Positions 35,661 to 50,640 of a stretch of 64,000 bases of DNA are shown in pieces. Made by a program: the position numbers and the translations under genes. The notes beneath the pieces are model-generated. The model did no database searches. It was not told where the DNA came from and saw only the letters and a list, made by a program, of their open reading frames with translations. Source of the stretch: Calliopsis andreniformis (lineage: Eukaryota > Arthropoda > Insecta > Hymenoptera > Andrenidae); the NCBI RefSeq assembly GCF_051401765.1, contig NW_027480492.1, forward strand, positions 1,674,001-1,738,000, written 5' to 3'. Position 1 is the first letter of the stretch. The number at the start of each line of letters is the position of its first letter.

Positions 35661-38600
35661 ATTGAGGATTGAGGATTGAGGATTGAAGATTGGGTATTGA
35701 TGATTGAAGATTCAGTATTGAGGATTGAAGATTGAGAATTGATGGTTGAGTATTGGACATTGAGGACTGAGTGTTGAGGGTTGAGTGATGAGAATTGATG
35801 TTTGTGGATAGAGATCTGAAGATTGCAGATTGAGTATTGAGTATTGAAATCTGTGACTTGATGATATTCTATTGAGGATTGAGGATTGACGTCTGATTGT
35901 TGAGGTCTGAGGTCTGAAGCTTGAGGATTCAGGATTGAGGATTCAGGATTGAGGATTCGGGATAGAGGTTTGAGGACTGAGGAATGAGGGTTGGGGACTG
36001 AGGATTGAGGATTGACGCTTGAGGATTGAGGGTTGAGAATGGAGGATTGAAGAGAGAGGACTGAGTGTTGAGGGTTGAGTGTTGAGAATTGATGTTTGAG
36101 GATTGAGATTTGATTATTGAAAGTTGTGGATTGAGTATTGAACCATGAGAATTCAGGATATTCTGTTGAGTATTGAGAATTGAGTGTTGATGGTTGATTA
36201 TTGAGGATTGAGGATTGATGATTGAGGATTGAGTATGGAAGATTGGGGATTGGTGATTGAAGATTCAGTATTGAGGATTGAAGGTTGAGAATTGATGATT
36301 GAGTATTGAACATTGAGGACTGAGTGTTGAGGGTTGAGTGATGAGAATTGATGTTTGTGGATAGAGATCTGAAGATTGCAGATTGAATATTGAGTATTGA
36401 AAACTGTGAATTGATGATATTCTATTGAGGATTGAGTATTGACGTCTGATTGTTGAGGTCTGAAGTCTGAAGATTGAGGATTCAGGATTGAGGTTAGAGG
36501 ACTGAGGATTGAGGATTGAGGATTCAGGCTTGAGGACTGAGGCTTGAGGATTGAAGATTGAGGATTGAGGATTGAGGATGAGGGCTGAGGGTTGAGGATT
36601 GAGGCTTGAGGACTGAGGACTGAGGATTGAGGATTGAGAGTTGAGGATTGAGGATTGAAGATTGGAGATTGAGGATTGGGTATTGAGGATTAAGGATTGA
36701 GTATTGAAGATTGAGGATTTGGGACTGAGGATTGAAGATTGAGGATTGAGGATTGAGGATTAAGGATTGAGGACTGAGGAATGAGGATTGAAGATCGAGG
36801 ATTGGGTATTGAGGATTGAAGAATGAGGATTGAGGATTGAGGATTGAGGATTGAGGATTGAAGATGGAGTATTGAGGATTGAAGATTGTCGATTGAGGAT
36901 TGAGGATTGAGGATTGAGGATTGAGGGTTGAGGATTGAAGATTGAGTATTGAGGATTGAAGATGGAGGATTGAGGATTGAGGATCGAGGATTGAAGATTG
37001 AAGATTGAGTATTGAGGATTGACGATTAAGATTGAGGATTGAGGATTGAGGATTGAGGATTGAAGATTGAGGATTGCGGACTGAGTATTGAGGGTTGAGT
37101 GATGAGAATTGATGTTTGTGGATAGAGATCGGAAGATTGCAGATTGAGTATTGAGTATTGAAAACTGTGAATTGAAGATACTCTATTGAGGATTGAGGAT
37201 TGACAACTGATTGTTGAGGACTCAGGGCTGAAGATTGAGGATTCAGGATTGAGGATTCAGGATTGAGGTTTGAGGACTGAGGATTGAGGATTGGGTATTG
37301 GGTTTGAGGATTGAGGATTGAGGGTTGGGGATAGAGGACTGAGGAATGAGGATTGAAGATCGAGGATTGGGTATTGAGGATTGAAGAATGAGGATTGAGG
37401 ATTGAGGATTGAGGATTGAGGATTGAAGATGGAGTATTGAGGATTGAAGATTGTCGATTGAGGATTGAGGATTGAGGATTGAGGATTGAGGGTTGAGGAT
37501 TGAAGATTGAGTATTGAGGATTGAAGATGGAGGATTGAGGATTGAGGATCGAGGATTGAAGACTGAAGATTGAGTATTGAGGATTGACGATTAAGATTGA
37601 GGATTGAGGATTGAGGATTGAGGATTGAAGATTGAGGATTGCGGACTGAGTATTGAGGGTTGAGTGATGAGAATTGATGTTTGTGGATAGAGATCGGAAG
37701 ATTGCAGATTGAGTATTGAGTATTGAAAACTGTGAATTGAAGATACTCTATTGAGGATTGAGGATTGACAACTGATTGTTGAGGACTCAGGGCTGAAGAT
37801 TGAGGATTCAGGATTGAGGATTCAGGATTGAGGTTTGAGGACTGAGGATTGAGGATTGGGTATTGGGTTTGAGGATTGAGGATTGAGGGTTGGGGATAGA
37901 GGATTGAGGATTGAGGATTGAAGATTGAATATTAATGATTGAAGATTGAGGACTGAGGATTGAGGGTTGTTTATTGAGGACGAGGACTGAGGGCTGAGTA
38001 TTGATGTTTGAAGTCTGAGGATTGAGGGTTGAGGATTGAGAATTGAGGATTGAGGATTGAGGATTGAAGATTGAGGATTCGGTATTGAGGATTGAAGAAT
38101 GAGGATTGAGGAGTGAGGACTGAGGATTGAGGATTGCAGATTGAGTATTGAGGATTGAAGATTGAGAATTGAGGATTGAGGGTTGAGGATTGTGGATTGA
38201 GGATTGAAGATTGAGTATTGAGGATTGAAGATTGAGGATTGAGGATTGAGGATTGAGGATTGCGGATTGAAGGTTGAGGATTGGGGATTGAGGATTGACG
38301 ATTGAGGATTGAGCATTGAGGACTGAGTATTGGGGATTGAGCATTGAAGATTGAGTATTGATTATTGAAGATTGAGGATTGAGGATTGAGGATTGACGAT
38401 TGAGTATTGAGGATTGAAGATTGAGGATTGAGGGTTGAGGATTGAAGATTTAGGACTGAGTGTTGAGGGTTGAGTGATGAGAATTGATGTTTGTGGATTG
38501 AGGTTTGAAGATTGAAGAATGGGGATCGAGTATTGAAAACTGTGAATTGAGGATGTTCTATTGAGGATTGAGGATTGACAATTGATTGTTGAGGACTGAG

Positions 38601-41600
38601 GGCTGAAGGTTGAGGATTCAGGATTGAGGATTCGGGATAGAGGTTTGAGGACTGAGGATTGAGGGTTGAGGATTGAGGATTGAGGATTGACGCTTGAGGA
38701 TTGAAGGTTGAGGATGGAGGATTGAAGAGAGAGGACTGAGTGTTGAGGGTTGAGGTTTGAGTATAGAATCCTGAGAATTCAGGATATTCTGTTGAGTATT
38801 GAGATTTGAGTATTGATGGTTGATTATTGAGGATTGAGGATTGAGAGTCGAGGATTGAGTATTGAAGATAGAGCATTGGGGACTGAGTGTTGAAGGTTGA
38901 GTGATGAGAATTGATGTTTGTCGATAGAGATCTGAAGATTGCAGATTGAGTATTGAGTATCGAAACCTGTGAATTGAGGATATTCTATTGAGGATTGAGG
39001 ATTGAAAACTGATTGTTGAGGACTGAGGGCTGAATATTGAGGATTCAGGGTTGAGGATTCAGGATTGAGGTTTGAGGACTGAGGATTGAGGATTGGGTAT
39101 TGGGGATTGAGGATTGAGGATTGACGATTGAAGATTGAGGATTCGGTATTGAGGATTGAAGATTGAGGATTGGGTACTGAGGATTGAAGTATGAGGATTG
39201 AGGATTGAGGATTGAGGATTGAGGATTGAGGATTGAATATTGAGGGTTGAGGATTGAAGATTGACGATTGAGGATTGAGGATTGAGGACTGAGGATTGAG
39301 GATTGAGGGTTGAGGATTGAAGATTGAGTATTGAGGATTGAAGATTGAGGATTGAGGATTGAGGATTGAGGATTGAGGATTAAAGATTGAGTATTGAGGA
39401 TTGAAGATTAAGATTGAGGATTGAGGATTGAGGATTGAGGATTGAAGATTGAGGATTGGGGACTGAGTATTGATGGTTGAGTGATGAGAATTGATGTTTG
39501 TGGATAGAGATCTGAAGATTGCAGATTGAGTATTGGGTATTGAAAACTGTGAATTGAGGATATTCTATTGAGGATTGAGGATTGACAACTGATTGTTGAG
39601 GACTCAGGGCTGAAGATTGAGGATTCAGGATTGAGGATTCAGGATTGAGGTTTGAGGACTGAGGATTGAGGATTGGGTATTGGGGATTGAGGATTGAGGA
39701 TTGAGGGTTGGGGATTGAGGATTTAGGATTGAGGATTGAAGATTGAATATTAATGATTGAAGATTGAGGATTGAGGAGTGAGGATTGAGGGTTGTGGATT
39801 GAGGACGAGGTCTGAGGGCTGAGTATAGATGTTTGAAGTCTGAGGATTGAGGATCGAGGATTGAGAATTGAGGATTGAGGATTGAGGATTGAAGATTGAG
39901 GATTCGGTATTGAGGATTGAAGTATGAGGATTGAGGACTGAGGACTGAGGATTGAGGATTGCAGATTGAGTATTGAGGATTGAAGATCGAGGATTGAGGA
40001 TTGAGGGTTGAGGATTGAGGATTGAGGATTGAGGATTGAGAATTGAGGATTGAGGATTGAAGATTGAGTTTTGAGGATTGAAGATTGAGGATTGAGTATT
40101 GAGGATTGAAGATTGAGGACTGAGTGTTGAGGGTTGAGTGATGAGAATTGATGTTAGTGGATAGAGATTTGAAGATTAAATAATGGGGATTGAGTGTTGA
40201 AAACTGTGAATTGAGGATATTCTATTGAGGATTGAGGATTGACAATTGATTGTTGAGGACTGAGGGCTGAAGATTGAGGATTCAGGATTGAGGCTTCAGG
40301 ATTGAGGTTAGAGGACTGAGGATTGAGGATTGAGGATTCAGGCTTGAGGATTGAGGCTTGAGGATTGGAGATTGAGAATTGAGGATTGAGGATGTGGGCT
40401 GAGGGTTGAGGATTGTGGTTTGAGGACTGAGGACTGAGGATTGAGGATTTAGAGTTGAGGATTGAGGATTGAGGATAGAAGATTGAGTATTGAGGATTGA
40501 AGATTGAGGTTTGAGGACTGAGGATTGAGAACTGAGGATTGAGGATTGAGGATCGAGGATTTAGGATTGAGGATTGAGGATTGAGAATTGAGGGATGAGG
40601 TTGAGGGCTGAGGGTTGAGGATTGAGGTTTGAGGACTGAGGAATGAGGATTGAGGATTGAGGATTGAGGATTGAAGATTGAGGATTGGGTATTGAGGATT
40701 GAAGAATGAGGATTGTGGATTGAGGATTGTGGATTGAGAATTCAAATTGAGTATTGAGGATTGAAGATAGACGATTGAGGCTTGAGAATTGAGGATTGAG
40801 AATTGAGGACTGAGGATTGAAGATTGAGCATTGAAGATTGTGGACTGAGGATTGAGGATTGAGGATTGAGGATTGAAGATTGAGGATTGTGGACTGAGTG
40901 TTGAGGGTTGAGTGATGAGAATTGACGTTTGTGAATAGAGATTTGAAGACTGCAGGTTGATTATTGAGTATTGAAACCTGTGAATTGAGGATATTCTATT
41001 GAGGATTGAGGATTGACAACTGATTGTTGAGGACTGAGGGCTGAAGATTGAGGATTCAAGATTGAGGATTCAGGATTGAGGTTAGAGAACTGAGGATTGA
41101 GTGTTGAGGATTGAGGACTGAGGATTGAGGATTGAGGATTGAAGATTGAGGATTGGGTATTGAGGATTGAACATTGAGGACTGAGGATTGAGTATTGAGG
41201 ATTGAATATTGATGATTGAAGATTGAGGATCGAGGATTGAGGGTTGTGGATTGAGGACGAGGACTGAGGGTTGAGTATTGATGTTTGAGGTCTGAGGATT
41301 GAGGATTGAGGATTGAGAATTGCGGATTGAGGCTTGAGGATAGAAGATTGAGGATTGGGTGTTGAGGATTGAAGAATGAGGATTGAGGATTGGGGATTGA
41401 CGATTGAAAATTGGTTATTGAGGATTGAAGATTGAGGATCGAGGATTGAGGATTGAGGATTGAGGATTGAGGATTGAGGATTGATGATTGAATATTGAAG
41501 ACTGAGTGTTGAGGGTTGAGTGATGAGAATTGATGTTTGTGGGTAGAGATTTGAAGATTGCAGATAGAGTATTGAGTATTGAAATGTGTGAATTGATGAT

Positions 41601-44600
41601 ATTCTATTGAGGATTGAGGATTGACAACTGATTGTTGAGGACTGAGGGCTGATGGTTGAGGATTCAGGATTGAGGATTCAGGATTGAGGTTTGAGGACTG
41701 AGGAGTGAGGATTGAGGATTGAGGATTGAGGATTGAGAATTGAAGATTGAGGAATGAGGATTGAGTGTTGTGGATTGAGGACGAGGACTGAGGGTTGAGT
41801 ATTGATGTTTGAGGTCTGCGGATTGAGGATTGAGGTTTGAGAATTGAGGATTGAGGATTGAGGATTGAAGATTGAGGATAGGGTACTGAGGATTGAAGAA
41901 TGAGGATTGAGGATTGAGGATTGAGTATTGAGGATTGAAGATTGAGTATTGAGGATTGAAGATTGAGGATTGAGGATTGAGTATTGAAGATTGAGGATTT
42001 GGGACTGAGGATTGAAGTTTGAGGATTGAGGATTGAGGATTGAGGATTGAGGATTGGGTATTGAGGATTGAAGAATGAGGATTGAGGATTGAGGATTGAG
42101 GATTGAGGATTGAGGATTGAGGATTGAATATTGAGGGTTGAGGATTGAAGATTGACGATTGAGGATTGGGGATTGAGGACTGAGGATTGAGGATTGAGGG
42201 TTGAGGATTGAAGATTGAGTATTGAGGATTGAAGATTGAGGATTGAGGATTGAGGATTGAGGATTGAGGATTGAAGATTGAGTATTGAGGATTGAAGATT
42301 AAGATTGAGGATTGAGGATTGAGGATTGAGGATTGAAGATTGAGGATTGGGGACTGAGTATTAATGGTTGAGTGATGAGAATTGATGTTTGCGGATAGAG
42401 ATCTGAAGATTGCAGATTGAGTATTGAGTATTGAAAACTGTGAATTGAGGATATTCTATTGAGGATTGAGGATTGACAACTGATTGTTGAGGACTCAGGG
42501 CTGAAGATTGAGGATTCAGGATTGAGGATTCAGGATTGAGGTTTGAGGACTGAGGATTGAGGATTGGGTATTGGGGATTGAGGATTGAGTATTGAGGGTT
42601 GAATATTGATGAATGAAGGTTGAGGATTGAAGATTGAGGGTTGTGGATTGAGGACGAGGACTGAGGGTTGGGTATTGATGCTTGAGGTCTGAGGGTTGAG
42701 GATTGAGGATTGCGAATTGAGGATTGAGGAATGAGGATTGAAGATTGAGGATTGGGTATTGAGGATTGAAGAATGAGGATTGAGGATTGAGGACTGGGGA
42801 TTGAGGATTGAAGATAGAGTACTGTGGATTGAAGGTTGAGGATTGAGAATTGGGGATTGAGGATTGAGGATTGAAGATTGAGTATTGAGGATTGAAGATT
42901 GAGGACTGAGGATTGAGGATTGAGGATTGAGGATTGAGGATTGAAGGCTGAGGATCGAAGATTGAGTACAGAGGATTGAAGATTGACGATTGAGGATTGA
43001 GAATTGAGGATTGAGGATTGCAGATTGAGCATTGAGGATTGAAGGTTGAGGATTGAGGATCGAGGATTGAGGATTGAGGATTGAATATTGAGGATTGGGG
43101 ACTGAGCGTTGAGGATTGAGTGATGAGAATTGATGTTTGTGGATAGAGATTTGAAGATTGCAGATTGAGCATTGAGTATTGAAAACTGTGAATTGGTGAT
43201 ATTCTATTGAGGATTGAGTTTTGACAACTGATTGTTGAGGACTGAGGGCTGAAGATTGAGGATTCAGGATTGAGGATTCAGGATTGATGTTCGAGGACTG
43301 AGGATTGAGGATTGAAGATTGAGTATTGAGGATTGAAGATTGAGGATTGAGGATTGAGGATTGTGAATTGAGGAATGAGGATGAGGGCTGATGCTTGAGG
43401 ATTGAGGTTTGAGGACTGAGGACTGAGGATTGAGGATTGAGGGTTGAGGATTGAGGATTGAGGATTGACGCTTGAGGATTGAGGGTTGAGGATGGAGGAT
43501 TGAAGAGAGAGGACTGAGTGTTGAGGGTTGAGTGTTGAGAATTGATGTTTGAGGATTGAGATTTGATTATTGAACATGGTGGATTGTGTATTGAAACATG
43601 AGAATTCAGGATATTATCTTGAGTATTGAGAATTGAAGATTGATGATTGAGTATTGAGGATTGATGGTTGATTGTTGAGTGTTGAATATTGAGGATTGAG
43701 GATTGAGCATTGAGGATTGAGGATTGAGGATTGAAGATTGAGTATTGATGATTGAAGATGGGAGGATTGAGGATGGGGGGTTGCGGATTGAGGACGACGA
43801 CTGACGGTTGAGGATTGAGGTTTGAGGATTGTGGATTGAGGATTGAGAGTGAGGGCTGAGGGTTGAGGATTGAGGTTTGAGTATAGAATCCTGAGAATTC
43901 AGGATATTCTGTTGAGTATTGAGATTTGAGTATTGATGGTTGATTATTGAGGATTGAGGATTGAGAGTCGAGGATTGAGTATTGAAGATAGAGCATTGGG
44001 GACTGAGTGTTGAAGGTTGAGTGATGAGAATTGATGTTTGTCGATAGAGATCTGAAGATTGCAGATTGAGTATTGAGTATCGAAACCTGTGAATTGAGGA
44101 TATTCCATTGAGGATTGAGGATTGAAAACTGATTGTTGAGGACTGAGGGCTGAATATTGAGGATTCAGGGTTGAGGATTCAGGATTGAGGTTTGAGGACT
44201 GAGGATTGAGGATTGGGTATTGGGGATTGAGGATTGAGGATTGACGATTGAAGATTGAGGATTCGGTATTGAGGATTGAAGATTGAGGATTGGGTACTGA
44301 GGATTGAAGAATGAGGATTGAGGATTGAGGATTGAGGATTGAGGATTGAGGATTGAGGATTGAATATTGAGGGTTGAGGATTGAAGATTGACGATTGAGG
44401 ATTGAGGATTGAGGACTGAGGATTGAGGATTGAGGGTTGAGGATTGAAGATTGAGTATTGAGGATTGAAGATTGAGGATTGAGGATTGAGGATTGAGGAT
44501 TGAGGATTGAAGATTGAGTATTGAGGATTGAAGATTAAGATTGAGGATTGAGGATTGAGGATTGAGGATTGAAGATTGAGGATTGGGGACTGAGTATTGA

Positions 44601-46700
44601 TGGTTGAGTGATGAGAATTGATGTTTGTGGATAGAGATCTGAAGATTGCAGATTGAGTATTGAGTATTGAAAACTGTGAATTGAGGATATTCTATTGAGG
44701 ATTGAGGATTGACAACTGATTGTTGAGGACTCAGGGCTGAAGATTGAGGATTCAGGATTGAGGATTCAGGATTGAGGTTTGAGGACTGAGGATTGAGGAT
44801 TGGGTATTGGGGATTGAGGATTGAGGGTTGAGGATTGAAGATTGACGATTGAGGATTGAGGATTGAGGACTGAGGATTGAGGATTGAGGGTTGAGGATTG
44901 AAGATTGAGTATTGAGGATTGAAGATTGAGGATTGAGGATTGAGGATTGAGGATTGAGGATTGAAGATTGAGTATTGAGGATTGAAGATTAAGATTCGGT
45001 ATTGAGGATTGAAGAATGAGGATTGAGGACTGAGGACTGAGGATTGAGGATTGCAGATTGAGTATTGAGGATTGAAGATCGAGGATTGAGGATTGAGGGT
45101 TGAGGATTGAGGATTGAGGATTGAGGATTGAGAATTGAGGATTGAGGATTGAAGATTGAGTTTTGAGGATTGAAGATTGAGGATTGAGTATTGAGGATTG
45201 AAGATTGAGGACTGAGTGTTGAGGGTTGAGTGATGAGAATTGATGTTAGTGGATAGAGATTTGAAGATTAAATAATGGGGATTGAGTATTGAAAACTGTG
45301 AATTGAGGATATTCTATTGAGGATTGAGGATTGACAATTGATTGTTGAGAACTGAGGGCTGAAGATTGAGGATTCAGGATTGAGGCTTCAGGATTGAGGT
45401 TAGAGGACTGAGGATTGAGGATTGAGGATTCAGGCTTGAGGATTGAGGCTTGAGGATTGGAGATAGAGTACTGTGGATTGAAGGTTGAGGATTGAGAATT
45501 GAGGATTGAGGATTGAGGATTGAAGATTGAGTATTGAGGATTGAAGATTGAGGATTGAGGATTGAGGATTGAGGATTGAGGATTGAGGATTGAAGGCTGA
45601 GGATCGAATATTGAGTATAGAGGATTGAAGATTGACGATTGAGGATTGAGAATTGAGGATTGAGGATTGCAGATTGAGCATTGAGGATTGAAGGTTGAGG
45701 ATTGAGGATCGAGGATTGAGGATTGAGGATTGAATATTGAGGATTGGGGACTGAGCGTTGAGGATTGAGTGATGAGAATTGATGTTTGTGGATAGAGATT
45801 TGAAGATTGCAGATTGAGCATTGAGTATTGAAAACTGTGAATTGGTGATATTCTATTGGGGATTGAGGATTGACAACTGATTGTTGAGGACTGAGGGCTG
45901 AAGATTGAGGATTCAGGATTGAGGATTCAGGATTGATGTTCGAGGACTGAGGATTGAGGATTGAAGATTGAGTATTGAGGATTGAAGATTGAGGATTGAG
46001 GATTGAGGATTGTGAATTGAGGAATGAGGATGAGGGCTGATGCTTGAGGATTGAGGTTTGAGGACTGAGGACTGAGGATTGAGGATTGAGGGTTGAGGAT
46101 TGAGGATTGAGGATTGACGCTTGAGGATTGAGGGTTGAGGATGGAGGATTGAAGAGAGAGGCCTGAGTGTTGAGGGTTGAGTGTTGAGAATTGATGTTTG
46201 AGGATTGAGATTTGATTATTGAACATGGTGGATTGTGTATTGAAACATGAGAATTCAGGATATTATCTTGAGTATTGGGAATTGAAGATTGATGATTGAG
46301 TATTGAGGATTGATGGTTGATTGTTGAGTGTTGAATATTGAGGATTGAGGATTGAGCATTGAGGATTGAGGATTGAGGATTGAAGATTGAGTATTGATGA
46401 TTGAAGATGGGAGGATTGAGGATGGGGGGTTGCGGATTGAGGACGACGACTGACGGTTGAGGATTGAGGTTTGAGGATTGTGGATTGAGGATTGAGAGTG
46501 AGGGCTGAGGGTTGAGGATTGAGGTTTGAGTATAGAATCCTGAGAATTCAGGATATTCTGTTGAGTATTGAGATTTGAGTATTGATGGTTGATTATTGAG
46601 GATTGAGGATTGAGAGTCGAGGATTGAGTATTGAAGATAGAGCATTGGGGACTGAGTGTTGAAGGTTGAGTGATGAGAATTGATGTTTGTCGATAGAGAT
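35660..46700 (+). repeat. 15260-bp offset duplication, right copy
   Basis: This is the partner of 20400-31440 and carries the same nested rearrangements (565-bp duplication at 36.77-37.90 kb, 342-bp deletion near 38750). It is joined on the left to the 580-bp repeat at about 35640-35690. On the right it stops matching just after module 46671. There the left copy has GAAACCTCTGAATTG and GAACAATGAGG, while this copy has GAAACCTGTGAATTG and GAAGTATGAGG, marks of the 38.9-kb unit. Near-identity implies either a recent duplication or an assembly duplication. Confidence 0.92.
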
Positions 46701-49700
46701 CTGAAGATTGCAGATTGAGTATTGAGTATCGAAACCTGTGAATTGAGGATATTCTATTGAGGATTGAGGATTGAAAACTGATTGTTGAGGACTGAGGGCT
46801 GAATATTGAGGATTCAGGGTTGAGGATTCAGGATTGAGGTTTGAGGACTGAGGATTGAGGATTGGGTATTGGGGATTGAGGATTGAGGATTGACGATTGA
46901 AGATTGAGGATTCGGTATTGAGGATTGAAGATTGAGGATTGGGTACTGAGGATTGAAGTATGAGGATTGAGGATTGAGGATTGAGGATTGAGGATTGAGG
47001 ATTGAATATTGAGGGTTGAGGATTGAAGATTGACGATTGAGGATTGAGGATTGAGGACTGAGGATTGAGGATTGAGGGTTGAGGATTGAAGATTGAGTAT
47101 TGAGGATTGAAGATTGAGGATTGAGGATTGAGGATTGAGGATTGAGGATTGAAGATTGAGTATTGAGGATTGAAGATTAAGATTGAGGATTGAGGATTGA
47201 GGATTGAGGATTGAAGATTGAGGATTGGGGACTGAGTATTGATGGTTGAGTGATGAGAATTGATGTTTGTGGATAGAGATCTGAAGATTGCAGATTGAGT
47301 GTTGAGTATTGAAAACTGTGAATTGAGGATATTCTATTGAGGATTGAGGATTGACAACTGATTGTTGAGGACTCAGGGCTGAAGATTGAGGATTCAGGAT
47401 TGAGGATTCAGGATTGAGGTTTGAGGACTGAGGATTGAGGATTGGGTATTGGGGATTGAGGATTGAGGATTGAGGGTTGGGGATTGAGGATTTAGGATTG
47501 AGGATTGAAGATTGAATATTAATGATTGAAGATTGAGGATTGAGGAGTGAGGATTGAGGGTTGTGGATTGAGGACGAGGTCTGAGGGCTGAGTATAGATG
47601 TTTGAAGTCTGAGGATTGAGGATCGAGGATTGAGAATTGAGGATTGAGGATTGAGGATTGAAGATTGAGGATTCGGTATTGAGGATTGAAGTATGAGGAT
47701 TGAGGACTGAGGACTGAGGATTGAGGATTGCAGATTGAGTATTGAGGATTGAAGATCGAGGATTGAGGATTGAGGGTTGAGGATTGAGGATTGAGGATTG
47801 AGGATTGAGAATTGAGGATTGAGGATTGAAGATTGAGTTTTGAGGATTGAAGATTGAGGATTGAGTATTGAGGATTGAAGATTGAGGACTGAGTGTTGAG
47901 GGTTGAGTGATGAGAATTGATGTTAGTGGATAGAGATTTGAAGATTAAATAATGGGGATTGAGTATTGAAAACTGTGAATTGAGGATATTCTATTGAGGA
48001 TTGAGGATTGACAATTGATTGTTGAGGACTGAGGGCTGAAGATTGAGGATTCAGGATTGAGGCTTCAGGATTGAGGTTAGAGGACTGAGGATTGAGGATT
48101 GAGGATTCAGGCTTGAGGATTGAGGCTTGAGGATTGGAGATTGAGAATTGAGGATTGAGGATGTGGGCTGAGGGTTGAGGATTGTGGTTTGAGGACTGAG
48201 GACTGAGGATTGAGGATTTAGAGTTGAGGATTGAGGATTGAGGATAGAAGATTGAGTATTGAGGATTGAAGATTGAGGTTTGAGGACTGAGGATTGAGAA
48301 CTGAGGATTGAGGATTGAGGATCGAGGATTTAGGATTGAGGATTGAGGATTGAGAATTGAGGGATGAGGTTGAGGGCTAAGTGTTGAGGATTGAGGTTTG
48401 AGGACTGAGGAATGAGGATTGAGGATTGAGGATTGAGGATTGAAGATTGAGGATTGGGTATTGAGGATTGAAGAATGAGGATTGTGGATTGAGGATTGTG
48501 GATTGAGAATTCAAATTGAGTATTGAGGATTGAAGATAGACGATTGAGGCTTGAGAATTGAGGATTGAGAATTGAGGACTGAGGATTGAAGATTGAGCAT
48601 TGAAGATTGTGGACTGAGGATTGAGGATTGAGGATTGAGGATTGAAGATTGAGGATTGTGGACTGAGTGTTGAGGGTTGAGTGATGAGAATTGACGTTTG
48701 TGAATAGAGATTTGAAGACTGCAGGTTGATTATTGAGTATTGAAACCTGTGAATTGAGGATATTCTATTGAGGATTGAGGATTGACAACTGATTGTTGAG
48801 GACTGAGGGCTGAAGATTGAGGATTCAAGATTGAGGATTCAGGATTGAGGTTAGAGAACTGAGGATTGAGTGTTGAGGATTGAGGACTGAGGATTGAGGA
48901 TTGAGGATTGAAGATTGAGGATTGGGTATTGAGGATTGAACATTGAGGACTGAGGATTGAGTATTGAGGATTGAATATTGATGATTGAAGATTGAGGATC
49001 GAGGATTGAGGGTTGTGGATTGAGGACGAGGACTGAGGGTTGAGTATTGATGTTTGAGGTCTGAGGATTGAGGATTGAGGATTGAGAATTGCGGATTGAG
49101 GCTTGAGGATAGAAGATTGAGGATTGGGTGTTGAGGATTGAAGAATGAGGATTGAGGATTGGGGATTGACGATTGAAAATTGGTTATTGAGGATTGAAGA
49201 TTGAGGATCGAGGATTGAGGATTGAGGATTGAGGATTGAGGATTGAGGATTGATGATTGAATATTGAAGACTGAGTGTTGAGGGTTGAGTGATGAGAATT
49301 GATGTTTGTGGGAAGAGATTTGAAGATTGCAGATAGAGTATTGAGTATTGAAATGTGTGAATTGATGATATTCTATTGAGGATTGAGGATTGACAACTGA
49401 TTGTTGAGGACTGAGGGCTGATGGTTGAGGATTCAGGATTGAGGATTCAGGATTGAGGTTTGAGGACTGAGGAGTGAGGATTGAGGATTGAGGATTGAGG
49501 ATTGAGAATTGAAGATTGAGGAATGAGGATTGAGTGTTGTGGATTGAGGACGAGGACTGAGGGTTGAGTATTGATGTTTGAGGTCTGCGGATTGAGGATT
49601 GAGGTTTGAGAATTGAGGATTGAGGATTGAGGATTGAAGATTGAGGATAGGGTACTGAGGATTGAAGAATGAGGATTGAGGATTGAGGATTGAGTATTGA

Positions 49701-50640
49701 GGATTGAAGATTGAGTATTGAGGATTGAAGATTGAGGATTGAGGATTGAGTATTGAAGATTGAGGATTTGGGACTGAGGATTGAAGTTTGAGGATTGAGG
49801 ATTGAGGATTGAGGATTGAGGATTGGGTATTGAGGATTGAAGAATGAGGATTGAGGATTGAGGATTGAGGATTGAGGATTGAGGATTGAGGATTGAATAT
49901 TGAGGGTTGAGGATTGAAGATTGACGATTGAGGATTGGGGATTGAGGACTGAGGATTGAGGATTGAGGGTTGAGGATTGAAGATTCAGTATTGAGGATTG
50001 AAGATTGAGGATTGAGGATTGAGGATTGAGGATTGAGGATTGAAGATTGAGTATTGAGGATTGAAGATTAAGATTGAGGATTGAGGATTGAGGATTGAGG
50101 ATTGAAGATTGAGGATTGGGAACTGAGTATTAATGGTTGAGTGATGAGAATTGATGTTTGCGGATAGAGATCTGAAGATTGCAGATTGAGTATTGAGTAT
50201 TGAAAACTGTGAATTGAGGATATTCTATTGAGGATTGAGGATTGACAACTGATTGTTGAGGACTCAGGGCTGAAGATTGAGGATTCAGGGTTGAGGATTC
50301 AGGATTGAGGTTTGAGGACTGAGGATTGAGGATTGGGTATTGGGGATTGAGGATTGAGTATTGAGGGTTGAATATTGATGAATGAAGGTTGAGGATTGAA
50401 GATTGAGGGTTGTGGATTGAGGACGAGGACCGAGGGTTGGGTATTGATGCTTGAGGTCTGAGGGTTGAGGATTGAGGATTGCGAATTGAGGATTGAGGAA
50501 TGAGGATTGAAGATTGAGGATTGGGTATTGAGGATTGAAGAATGAGGATTGAGGATTGAGGACTGAGGATTGAGGATTGAAGATAGAGTACTGTGGATTG
50601 AAGGTTGAGGATTGAGAATTGAGGATTGAGGATTGAGGAT
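46700..50640 (+). repeat. Block matching 38930-42870 (offset 7769)
   Basis: Modules at 46671, 47251, 47908, 48682, 49290 and 50142 pair with 38902, 39482, 40139, 40913, 41521 and 42373. Differences include GTGGGAAGAGATTTG at 49308 against GTGGGTAGAG, GAGGGCTAAGTGTTGAGG near 48371, and GGGAACTGAG at 50119 against GGGGACTGAG. At about 50640 it leaves the parent sequence for GAGAATTGAGGATTGAGG, leading to the GTTAGTGGATAG unit at 50743. Confidence 0.87.

Noticed and set aside
20400..46700. Treating the 15260-bp copy as certain biology
   Set aside because: Near-identity of 11 kb could arise from assembly error in a satellite. The sequence alone cannot tell, so it is reported as a duplication in the assembled window only.
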